Assembly (NCBI GenBank): GCA_030262795.1
Contig: JAJSZO010000174.1
Location: 1 to 5,680, forward strand
DNA length: 5,680 nt
From: Deltaproteobacteria bacterium
GTDB taxonomy: Bacteria > Desulfobacterota > Desulfobacteria > Desulfobacterales > ETH-SRB1
Direction: 5' to 3'
Position numbers and translations under genes: made by a program. This document shows positions 1 to 5,680 of this stretch, piece by piece. The number at the start of each line of letters is the position of its first letter. Position 1 is the first letter of the stretch. The notes under the pieces were generated by a model. It ran no database searches. It was given only the letters and a program-made list of their open reading frames with translations, and was not told the DNA's origin.

Positions 1-35
1 GAAATCCGATGTCAAGAGTTTTTCAGTTAAAATAT

Positions 36-49
36 GTGATAATTATCAC
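36..49. promoter_or_regulatory. Perfect 14-base palindrome, possible operator
   Basis: GTGATAATTATCAC equals its own reverse complement over all 14 bases. A perfect palindrome with GTGA/TCAC arms is typical of a binding site for a dimeric repressor. The core GATAATTATC recalls part of a Fur box but is too short to assign. A second GTGA at 68-71 forms a 7-base inverted repeat with TCACTTT at 46-52. The distance to the first gene (about 285 bases) is large, so it could also serve an upstream gene outside the window. Confidence 0.35.
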
Positions 50-71
50 TTTATTCGGACGTAAAAAGTGA
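46..71. repeat. 7-base inverted repeat sharing an arm with the palindrome
   Basis: TCACTTT (46-52) and AAAGTGA (65-71) are exact reverse complements separated by 12 bases. The left arm overlaps the right half of the 36-49 palindrome, giving three GTGA/TCAC half-sites in 36 bases. This could be a compound operator or a weak hairpin. AT-rich DNA yields such short repeats by chance fairly often. Confidence 0.3.
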
Positions 72-163
72 CTTATTACACAAAATAAGCTGGAAGAATC
101 TATGGACGTTCCTAAATTCAACGTCATCAGTCGTTGCAATTTTACCTTGATATTTGATTCCTA

Positions 164-193
164 AATCCATAATCTAAAAAAAACATATGGATT
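164..193. repeat. 8-base inverted repeat / hairpin in the leader
   Basis: AATCCATA (164-171) and TATGGATT (186-193) are exact reverse complements around a 14-base A-rich loop. The stem has only two G-C pairs and no T-run follows directly, so it is not a convincing intrinsic terminator. It could be an operator or an RNA structure in the leader. Confidence 0.3.
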
Positions 194-238
194 AACGGAA
201 TACAAGTTTTTTCGAGTTTTTTACAGGGGCTGAACTAT

Positions 239-262
239 TACAAATATATTTTCTACAAATAT
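239..262. repeat. Direct repeat TACAAATAT x2 with 15-base period
   Basis: TACAAATAT occurs at 239-247 and again at 254-262. A partial third copy, TACATAT, lies at 267-273. The repeats sit 60-95 bases upstream of the first start codon, where an activator or repressor might bind, and they overlap the possible -10 TATATT at 245-250. A role is inferred only from placement. Confidence 0.3.
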
Positions 263-334
263 CTCGTACATATCAGTGTAGGGGAACCATCCCGAAAATT
301 TGTATTTGGTAATCAAAGCGAGAAAGGATTTACC

Positions 335-2554
335 ATGAAAATAATATTTGGCTTATTCGTTCTTTATGTTATTTATAGAATAGTCAAGGGGTTTGTTTCA
401 AACAAGAAGTTGCCAGGTACATCCGGAATCACATTTAGAGTTGGAGTTTCCGGTCACGGAAGATATCAAGGTAATTATAAACGAAATAAACTCTTGAGTG
501 GTGGAAAGCCTGCCAAGTGGTATGAAAGTGGTCAAAGTATCAACATCCAGGGTTACAATATATCTGATGGAATGATATATGTAGGAGAGACTTTGCCTGA
601 TTCCTACGGATATGAAAATGATGCCTGTCTTATCAATCCGAAGCTTAAAGTCTTTCCTGCCGAACCTTGGGAAGCAGGGTACGGGCTGGGATATTGGTTG
701 CAATATGAGCGCATTTCTGCAAAATGCCGTGGTGCCTATCTCAAATGGTTGGCAAACGGTCGTTCGGAGCCGAAAGCCAATATCGGCTATGTTTTTCTGT
801 TCTTTTATGGCCTTGAGCGATGTCTGTTTGTTGACGGTCAAGAAGGAAAAGTTTCAGAAAAAGAGCGTGTCGCAATTGTCACGGAAGTAAATCGACTCCT
901 CCAAATTTACGGAAGCAATCGTTCTTTTCGTGGCTATGCCAGTAATTTTCTTGCAATGGAATGGATTCTTTTTCAAAGTAATCAACCTGTTCCCGACTAC
1001 CTTGATTTCGATGACAGATACTGTTCAGAGCTTTTTTATGTTGTTTTGGCAAAGTATGTTGTTGCTGGAAAACCGATTCCGGCAGAAGTGGCACTTCAGT
1101 GGATGATTCTCCATCCGGAATTCAATTTACGGACGCCTGCACTGCGCTGTGAGAAGGAGTTTCGTGAAATGTTTGTTCGCAGTTACAAACAAAAGTTTGG
1201 CGATGGCCTGGTGGTTAAGCCGAATAAAACACTGTTAAAGATTGAATATCAAGCAGCCAGCCCATCAATACAAATTGATTTAAAGTTCAAGAGTTCAGAC
1301 CTGCCGCATCCTTTTATTCTAACCGCTCCTCTGAAAAAGTTCAGTGTATTGGCAGAAGAATGTACCTGCAAACTGGAGTCATATAGTCGGTTCCTGGGAC
1401 GTAAAAATAGTGATTCAAAATCATTGGCTGCTATCACGTTGCTTCCGAAGGAACTCCTGAATCAGGTTCCGATGGCTGAAAAATTTAAAAATCGCCTTGC
1501 TCAGGTTTGCAAGGCAGGGCCAGGACAGATTTCAGTTGATGATCTTTATAATAATTTAGATGAAAAATTACCCGACAAATTTGGCAAAAAAGAATCGGAA
1601 ACTTTGGCAGTTTTTGTTGAAAACATGGGATTCGGCATTGTCCCGGATGTTCGCTACCACAAAATGAAGCCGAATATAGATGGCAAGGTGGTCATCTTTC
1701 AGCATGGCCACGGGGCTGACTTCCAGCCATCAAAAGAGTTCCATACTGTTGGCACTATCCTGCGTCTTGCCGCTATAGTCAGCCAAACAGATACGGAACA
1801 AAACCTGCTGCCTGCAAAAGAAGAAATGCTTCAAAGCCTGATTCAGGATAATTGTAAGTTGACTGATATAGAAAAGGTTTCTCTGCTGGGTTTTCTGCAT
1901 TGGTGCCTCAGAACCCCGCAAGGTATTGTCGGACTTAAACAGCGCCTTGCAAAAGTCAGTCAGGATAGAAAGATCGCCATCAGCCATATTTTGATAGCAA
2001 TTGCTCACACAAATGGACGTATTGAACCGAAAGAGGTAAAACAACTGGAAAAGCTGTATGCCACGCTTGGTTTAAAAAAGGATCAGGTTGCAAGCGACAT
2101 TCATGCCCTGGTTGCTCCGGGTGAGCCTGTTAGCCTACCAAAGTCAACTGTTGTTGAGGCTTCTCCTGCAAAAGATTTTTGTTTGAATAAAGAATTGATT
2201 CGCGTACGTGAAGAGGAAACTAGGCAGGTTAAAGGGGTGCTTGAAGGAATTTTCGCTGATCAAGAGGATGACGGAACAGAACCTGGCTCCATTCCTGCCG
2301 CTATTATTAAAGCAACCGGCCCATTGGCAGGGTTGGATAAAGCTCATCAGAATTTTTTTCATCAACTCCTGAAACAGGAGACGTGGAAGCGCTCCGCACT
2401 CAATGAGATATGCAAGGAACAGGATCTGATGGTTGATGGGGCCATGGAAGTTCTTAATGAATGGGCATTTGATAATGCTAATGCTCTGCTTATTGACGAT
2501 GGAGAGCCGGTTTATGTAGATGTTAATCTTGCAAAGGAAATTGTTAATGCCTAA
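335..2554 (+). CDS. sngA: TerB_N-TerB-TerB_C domain protein, Shango SngA-like
   Basis: This 739-residue protein looks intact. The N-terminus has a hydrophobic run (residues 3-14, then R15 and K18) that might be a short membrane anchor. A TerB_N-type domain follows, roughly residues 55-270, with the block WYESGQSINI starting at W62 and the aromatic-rich stretch EPWEAGYGLGYWLQYERIS near 109-127. A TerB-like helical domain lies around 535-600, with acidic and histidine residues in SHILIAIAHTNGRIEP, and a TerB_C-type domain occupies about 620-739. The start is supported by AAGGA at 324-328, six bases from ATG. The downstream ATPase start overlaps its end by 8 bases, implying translational coupling. 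TerB domains come from the tellurite-resistance family. As the first gene before a BREX-type ATPase, this matches SngA of the Shango anti-phage system as I recall it. Its molecular activity is unknown to me. The domain calls are strong, while the system name rests on gene order and memory. Confidence 0.85.
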   Translation: MKIIFGLFVLYVIYRIVKGFVSNKKLPGTSGITFRVGVSGHGRYQGNYKRNKLLSGGKPAKWYESGQSINIQGYNISDGMIYVGETLPDSYGYENDACLINPKLKVFPAEPWEAGYGLGYWLQYERISAKCRGAYLKWLANGRSEPKANIGYVFLFFYGLERCLFVDGQEGKVSEKERVAIVTEVNRLLQIYGSNRSFRGYASNFLAMEWILFQSNQPVPDYLDFDDRYCSELFYVVLAKYVVAGKPIPAEVALQWMILHPEFNLRTPALRCEKEFREMFVRSYKQKFGDGLVVKPNKTLLKIEYQAASPSIQIDLKFKSSDLPHPFILTAPLKKFSVLAEECTCKLESYSRFLGRKNSDSKSLAAITLLPKELLNQVPMAEKFKNRLAQVCKAGPGQISVDDLYNNLDEKLPDKFGKKESETLAVFVENMGFGIVPDVRYHKMKPNIDGKVVIFQHGHGADFQPSKEFHTVGTILRLAAIVSQTDTEQNLLPAKEEMLQSLIQDNCKLTDIEKVSLLGFLHWCLRTPQGIVGLKQRLAKVSQDRKIAISHILIAIAHTNGRIEPKEVKQLEKLYATLGLKKDQVASDIHALVAPGEPVSLPKSTVVEASPAKDFCLNKELIRVREEETRQVKGVLEGIFADQEDDGTEPGSIPAAIIKATGPLAGLDKAHQNFFHQLLKQETWKRSALNEICKEQDLMVDGAMEVLNEWAFDNANALLIDDGEPVYVDVNLAKEIVNA
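2534..2538 (+). promoter_or_regulatory. Shine-Dalgarno site setting the ATPase start at 2547
   Basis: AAGGA ends eight bases before the ATG at 2547. The longer reading from 2520 would add nine residues (MLILQRKLL) that lack a comparable site and lie wholly within the upstream gene. The 2547 start is therefore preferred. Confidence 0.65.
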
Positions 2555-3869
2555 TGACAACAAACAACGCCTCCGTCCACGAGAGAGGGATGCTATCATT
2601 CAGTCATTGCGTGCCGGTGTTACGCCACGCACTGGTTTACAACATATTCAGGTCGGACGTGTTCGGGAAGTTGAAGCTCTGCTGAAAGACATTGAACGAA
2701 TTATAGACGGAGGCTCAGCCTTTCGCCTTATCATAGGAGAATTCGGTTCCGGAAAGAGTTTCTTTCTGCAATTAATCCGTTCCATTGCATTGGAAAAAGG
2801 GTTGGTCACAGTCCACGCAGACCTGTCTCCGGACAGAAGGCTCTATGCTTCAGGTGGGCAGGCGAGAAACCTTTATGCCGAGCTTATGCGCAATCTCTCT
2901 ACCCGTACGAAACCTGATGGAAATGCGCTTTCCAGTGTAGTTGAACGCTTTATTACCGAAGCCAGACGAGTGGCTAACACTTCAATGGCTACAGTCGATT
3001 CTGTAATTGCGAACCGCCTGAGCCATTTGTCCGAACTGGTTGGCGGATACGATTTTGCCAAGGTGATTGCTTCGTACTGGAAGGGATATGAGCAAAACAA
3101 CGAACAACTGAAATCTGATGTGATCCGTTGGCTTCGTGGGGAATTTACAACAAAAACCGATGCACGTAAAGCTCTGGGAGTGAGAACAATAGTTAATGAT
3201 GCCAACGTCTATGATCACTTTAAACTGCTGGGTTTGTTTATCAGGCAAGCCGGATATGGCGGCCTTTTGGTTAATCTTGACGAGATGGTCAACCTTTACA
3301 AACTATCAAGCCAGAGGGCGCGAGTTTCAAATTTTGAACAGATTTTACGAATGCTGAACGACTGTTTACAGGGAAGCGCCGAGTACATCGGCTTTCTTTT
3401 GGGTGGAACACCGGATTTCCTCTTTGATCCACGCAAAGGTCTATTCAGCTACGAAGCTCTGCATTCCCGCCTTGCAGAAAACTCATTTGCGCGAGAGGCC
3501 GGTGTCATAGACTATTCAGCGCCCACCTTGCATCTTGCCAATCTTGCTCCGGAAGAGCTGCTCATTCTTCTCAGAAACTTACGGCATGTCTTTGCCGCAG
3601 GAGATACTACTAAATATCTTGTTTCCGATGAAGGACTTACTGCATTTTTGGCGCACTGCTCAAAAAGGATCGGTGACGCATACTTTAGAACGCCTCGCAA
3701 TACTATCAAAGCCTTTGTTGACCTGCTTGCCGTTCTCGACCAGAGTTCAGGGTTAAACTGGACTCAATTGATCGAACAGGTGCATATGGAAAAGGAGCAG
3801 AATACAGACATGCCGCTTATTGAAGGTAGCAGCTCGAATGTAAACGAGTTGGCAACGTTTAAGCTCTGA
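2547..3869 (+). CDS. sngB: BREX-type (DUF2791) P-loop ATPase, Shango SngB-like
   Basis: This is a 440-residue AAA-type ATPase of the family annotated as BREX system ATP-binding protein (DUF2791, related to BrxC/BrxD). The Walker A motif GEFGSGKS lies at residues 64-71 with K70. Walker B is LLVNLDEM with D245 and E246. A likely sensor block, LLGGTPDF, has T288, and HSRL carries R308, a candidate arginine finger. The N-terminal RPRERDAIIQSLRAGVTP and the glycine-rich VGR before the ATPase core are typical of this family. No signal peptide or membrane segment is seen. The start at 2547 overlaps the TerB gene by 8 bases, so the two are probably co-translated. The reading frame shows no damage. 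In Shango, an ATPase at this position works with a TerB protein and a helicase; here the following helicase gene is only a stub. The ATPase family call is firm and the sngB name depends on context. Confidence 0.85.
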   Translation: MPNDNKQRLRPRERDAIIQSLRAGVTPRTGLQHIQVGRVREVEALLKDIERIIDGGSAFRLIIGEFGSGKSFFLQLIRSIALEKGLVTVHADLSPDRRLYASGGQARNLYAELMRNLSTRTKPDGNALSSVVERFITEARRVANTSMATVDSVIANRLSHLSELVGGYDFAKVIASYWKGYEQNNEQLKSDVIRWLRGEFTTKTDARKALGVRTIVNDANVYDHFKLLGLFIRQAGYGGLLVNLDEMVNLYKLSSQRARVSNFEQILRMLNDCLQGSAEYIGFLLGGTPDFLFDPRKGLFSYEALHSRLAENSFAREAGVIDYSAPTLHLANLAPEELLILLRNLRHVFAAGDTTKYLVSDEGLTAFLAHCSKRIGDAYFRTPRNTIKAFVDLLAVLDQSSGLNWTQLIEQVHMEKEQNTDMPLIEGSSSNVNELATFKL

Positions 3870-3871
3870 GG
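3868..3871 (+). promoter_or_regulatory. Shine-Dalgarno site for the sngC stub
   Basis: GAGG overlaps the TGA stop of the ATPase gene and sits six bases before the ATG at 3878. Its placement shows that a translated third gene once followed, although the reading frame now closes after 12 codons. Confidence 0.6.
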
Positions 3872-3877
3872 TTTTAT

Positions 3878-3916
3878 ATGAGTGAATCCCAAGGCTTTAA
3901 TCGGTTACATGGATGA
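3878..3916 (+). pseudogene. sngC: N-terminal stub of the expected Shango helicase gene (sngC)
   Basis: Eight bases after the ATPase stop, a well-placed start codon opens a frame of only 12 residues, MSESQGFNRLHG, then TGA. The position and Shine-Dalgarno site are those expected for the third Shango gene, a DEAD/DEAH helicase of several hundred residues. From memory, helicases at this position start with a short tail and then F-N-x-L-H-P, so the stub matches up to the histidine (codon 3908-3910) and diverges just after it. The rest of the helicase is absent from this window. The TGA overlaps the next ATG as ATGA (3913-3916). It could instead be a meaningless short frame, but the spacing and peptide argue for a truncated gene. 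Confidence 0.55.
3905..3915. other. Probable recombination/deletion junction
   Basis: To the left, the sequence reads as Shango (ATPase end, then the first residues of the helicase). To the right, from ATG at 3913, it reads as the start of a different gene. The join is placed at about CAT|GG (3910/3911), where the helicase-like peptide stops matching the pattern I recall. No inverted repeat, target duplication or transposase is visible, so a simple deletion or illegitimate recombination is the likeliest cause. The exact base is an estimate. Confidence 0.45.
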
Positions 3917-4061
3917 AACTAACGGATAATGAGATAAGAGATATTAATCGCTATCTGGATGAAGGCAAACCACGCCGGAGAAGTACTGGTTTTTGCTATT
4001 TGAGGACAAGCGGGAGGTAGGGTTGGTCTGGAACGGAAAAAGAGAGGGAAATTTGAAATGA
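3913..4061 (+). pseudogene. Frameshifted N-terminal remnant of a DNA methyltransferase gene
   Basis: From ATG at 3913 the frame reads MKLTDNEIRDINRYLDEGKP and then RRRSTGF..., ending at TAG 4018-4020 (35 residues). Moving one base back after CCA at 3970-3972 makes the rest coherent: PEKYWFLLFEDKREV, then LVWNGKREGNLK and TGA at 4059-4061. Adding one base at C-G (3973-3974) would restore a Leu codon and a continuous frame of about 49 residues. From memory, MKLTDNEIRD...GKPLPEKYRFLLFEDKREVELVWNGK-type sequences open adenine-specific (type III Mod-like) DNA methyltransferases, which are normally many hundreds of residues. No methyltransferase catalytic motif (DPPY or FxGxG) is present here, so the body is missing. 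The repaired frame ends in an ATGA overlap with the next gene, suggesting that the last residues are either the old C-terminus or a fusion scar. The frameshift is well supported; the family name relies on recall. Confidence 0.6.
4043..4049 (+). promoter_or_regulatory. Shine-Dalgarno site for the PLD-helicase
   Basis: The purine run AGAGGGA ends eight bases before the ATG at 4058. It lies inside the methyltransferase remnant, so the helicase can be started independently even though the frameshift ends upstream translation at 4020. Confidence 0.6.
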
Positions 4062-5680
4062 AAAATATACCTTCTTCAATAAGAGACAATCACAAAAGAG
4101 GATGTATCGGAAACTTTCTAAAACAGCACATTGACGAAGGAAGCAACCTCTCAATTGTGTCGGCATATTTCACGATTTATGCATATCAGCGGCTGAAGAA
4201 TAGTTTGGATAATATTGAGTCGCTTGATTTTCTGTTTGGCGAACCAACTTTCATTAAAGATATTGACCCGTCAAAAACAGATAAAAAAGAATTTAAAATT
4301 GAAGATGACAAACTGGTAATCCCGACTGAAAGCAGATTACAACAAAAATCGATAGCAAAAGAGTGCAGTGACTGGATAAAAGACAAAGTTAAAATAAAAT
4401 CAATGGTAAAACCGAACTTCCTGCATGGCAAAATGTATCATGTAAAAAACAGTAATGGTGTTCAAAAAGCAATCCTTGGAAGCTCAAATTTCACTGTAAA
4501 CGGCTTGGGTCTCGGAGGCAGTCCGAATATTGAGCTCAATATGGAAGTGACTGACGATAGAGACAGGACTGATTTGTTAAACTGGTTTGAAGAAATCTGG
4601 AATGATGATACCGGCCTTGTGGAAGATGTGAAAGATGAAGTCCTTAAATATATTGAGCAGCTTTATATAGAAAACGAGCCGGAATTTATATATTTTAAAA
4701 CTCTTTTCCATCTATTTGAAAAGTTTTTATCAGAGCAAAGGCAAGGCGGCCTTTTAAATGAGAATACAGGTTTTTTTGAAACAAAAGTATGGAATATGCT
4801 CTATACATTCCAAAAGGATGCCGTCAAAGGCGTAATAAATAAAATCCTTAAACATAATGGATGTGTACTTGCTGACAGCGTGGGGCTTGGAAAAACTTTT
4901 GAGGCGCTGGCGGTTATTAAATACTTTGAACTCTTGAATTACAAAACATTGGTGTTATGTCCAAAGAAATTGAGCGACAACTGGACCTTATATCAGGCTC
5001 AAAACAACAGCCTGTTAAACCCGTTAGTCGATGACAGATTGGGTTATACAGTTCTCAGCCATACTGATTTAAGCCGGGAATCAGGCAGATCTGTTACCAA
5101 CATAGACCTCGGAACAATCAACTGGAGCAATTATGACCTTGTTGTAATAGACGAATCACACAATTTCAGAAACAACACAAAAGGCAAACGGGATGAAGAT
5201 GGAAATTTAATAAGGAAGAGCAGATACGAGAAATTGATGGATGATATTATAAATTCCGGTGTAAACACAAAAGTTCTAATGCTCTCGGCAACTCCGGTAA
5301 ACAATAACCTGAAAGATTTAAGAAACCAGCTATATTTTATTTCAGGCGGCAGGGATGACAGCTTTTATGGAAAAACCGGCGTTAAAAACATTGCGCAAAC
5401 CATTAAAAATGCTCAAACCGTATTTACACAGTGGGCTGACCCCAAAAAAAATACACATCGCAATACAAAAGAACTTCTTGAACGACTGGATTCAGCTTTT
5501 TTTAAGCTTCTTGATGAACTCACTATTGCCCGTTCCAGAAAGCACATACAAACCTATTATAAAGATGAAATGAAACGAATAGGGGCCTTCCCCAAAAGAC
5601 TTCCGGTAATATCAAAAGCTCCGGATATAGATACAATAGACGAGTTTCCTTCTTACGATAGAATAAACAAAGAAATAATG
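4058..5680 (+). CDS. PLD-like nuclease / SNF2-type helicase fusion (3' end beyond window)
   Basis: The frame is open to the last base of the window, giving 541 residues of a longer protein; related proteins are about 1,000 residues by recollection. The N-terminal domain is phospholipase-D-like, with HGK at H123/K125, GSSNFT with N144, and E159 in NIELNME. The Asp of the classic HxKxxxxD motif is replaced by Lys, as in the PLD-type restriction nucleases (BfiI, NgoFVII), where Asn and Glu complete the site. A superfamily 2 helicase core follows: a Q-motif-like FQKDAV (Q252), Walker A LADSVGLGKT (K279, T280), Walker B VIDESHNFRN (D365-E366-S-H368), and motif III LSATPVNN (S410-A-T-P413). ARSRKHI lies near the end of the first RecA lobe region; motifs IV-VI lie past the window. 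The likely role is an ATP-driven DNA translocase with a nuclease, in restriction or phage defence. AGAGGGA at 4043-4049 supports the start. The gene follows a methyltransferase remnant, a normal partner for such an enzyme. Confidence 0.9.
   Translation, partial: MKNIPSSIRDNHKRGCIGNFLKQHIDEGSNLSIVSAYFTIYAYQRLKNSLDNIESLDFLFGEPTFIKDIDPSKTDKKEFKIEDDKLVIPTESRLQQKSIAKECSDWIKDKVKIKSMVKPNFLHGKMYHVKNSNGVQKAILGSSNFTVNGLGLGGSPNIELNMEVTDDRDRTDLLNWFEEIWNDDTGLVEDVKDEVLKYIEQLYIENEPEFIYFKTLFHLFEKFLSEQRQGGLLNENTGFFETKVWNMLYTFQKDAVKGVINKILKHNGCVLADSVGLGKTFEALAVIKYFELLNYKTLVLCPKKLSDNWTLYQAQNNSLLNPLVDDRLGYTVLSHTDLSRESGRSVTNIDLGTINWSNYDLVVIDESHNFRNNTKGKRDEDGNLIRKSRYEKLMDDIINSGVNTKVLMLSATPVNNNLKDLRNQLYFISGGRDDSFYGKTGVKNIAQTIKNAQTVFTQWADPKKNTHRNTKELLERLDSAFFKLLDELTIARSRKHIQTYYKDEMKRIGAFPKRLPVISKAPDIDTIDEFPSYDRINKEIM

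Larger units (their letters stand above)
1..334. other. AT-rich leader / intergenic region upstream of the operon
   Basis: No convincing protein gene or tRNA is visible in this stretch. It is AT-rich and holds a perfect 14-base palindrome (36-49), inverted repeats at 46-71, 105-125 and 164-193, two T-runs separated by CGAG near 206-222, and a 9-base direct repeat at 239-262. Candidate promoter elements exist but none is strong: TTGATA at 147-152 has only a poor -10 match 17 bases later, and TTTACA at 220-225 has TATATT at 245-250 with a long 19-base spacer. The region most likely carries the promoter and control sites of the genes starting at 335. That role is inferred from position, not from a recognised regulator site. 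Confidence 0.6.

Noticed and set aside
105..125. GACGTT/AACGTC six-base inverted repeat with a 9-base loop.
   Set aside because: It is too short to call as a functional hairpin, has no T-run after it, and is expected by chance in such a leader.
102..164. Small 20-residue frame MDVPKFNVISRCNFTLIFDS with GGAAG five bases upstream, ending beside the 164-193 inverted repeat.
   Set aside because: It could be a leader peptide, but it has no recognisable similarity, no coding bias that I can judge at this length, and no clear promoter ahead of it.
1..334. CRISPR array, tRNA, attachment site or insertion-sequence end in the leader.
   Set aside because: There is no regularly spaced repeat-spacer pattern, no cloverleaf-like sequence and no terminal inverted repeats with a transposase.
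2144..2599. Minus-strand open frame of 151 codons across the sngA/sngB junction, and other minus-strand frames inside the genes.
   Set aside because: They lie antisense to genes with clear domain motifs, show no motifs of their own, and are shadow frames.
3990..3994. T5 run as a programmed -1 frameshift site joining the two frames of the methyltransferase remnant.
   Set aside because: The A-site codon TGC does not re-pair well after slipping, no downstream stem is evident, and the shifted frame already makes sense before the run. A one-base deletion fits better.

Overview
The window looks like a bacterial anti-phage defence locus, probably from a Gram-negative, moderately AT-rich organism. 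No host housekeeping gene is present, so the taxon cannot be fixed. All genes lie on the + strand and are tightly packed, which fits one transcription unit behind a 334-base AT-rich leader.

Layout. Bases 1-334 hold no convincing gene but contain a perfect 14-base palindrome, inverted repeats and a 9-base direct repeat just ahead of the first gene. Bases 335-2554 encode a 739-residue TerB_N / TerB / TerB_C protein. Bases 2547-3869 overlap it and encode a 440-residue P-loop ATPase of the BREX-type ATP-binding family (DUF2791, BrxC/BrxD-like). A TerB protein followed by this ATPase is the first two-thirds of the known three-gene Shango system (sngA, sngB, sngC), whose third gene is a DEAD/DEAH helicase.

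The unusual part is bases 3870-4061. The expected third gene begins with a good Shine-Dalgarno site and start codon but stops after 12 codons. Its stop overlaps, as ATGA, the start of a second broken gene whose first ~45 codons resemble, from memory, the N-terminus of a family of adenine-specific DNA methyltransferases. That fragment carries an apparent one-base deletion. Read through the deletion, it ends in another ATGA overlap with the start of a large gene at 4058. That gene runs off the window at 5680 with 541 codons visible and encodes a phospholipase-D-like nuclease domain fused to an SNF2-type (superfamily 2) helicase.

Interpretation (inference). The locus looks like a scar where a Shango operon and a methyltransferase/PLD-helicase defence module were joined by deletions. 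This left sngA and sngB apparently intact, sngC and the methyltransferase as N-terminal stubs, and the nuclease-helicase as the next long gene. Either sngAB are orphaned, or the PLD-helicase now supplies the helicase role in a hybrid system. A drop in GC content across the join in sampled blocks supports two different sources.
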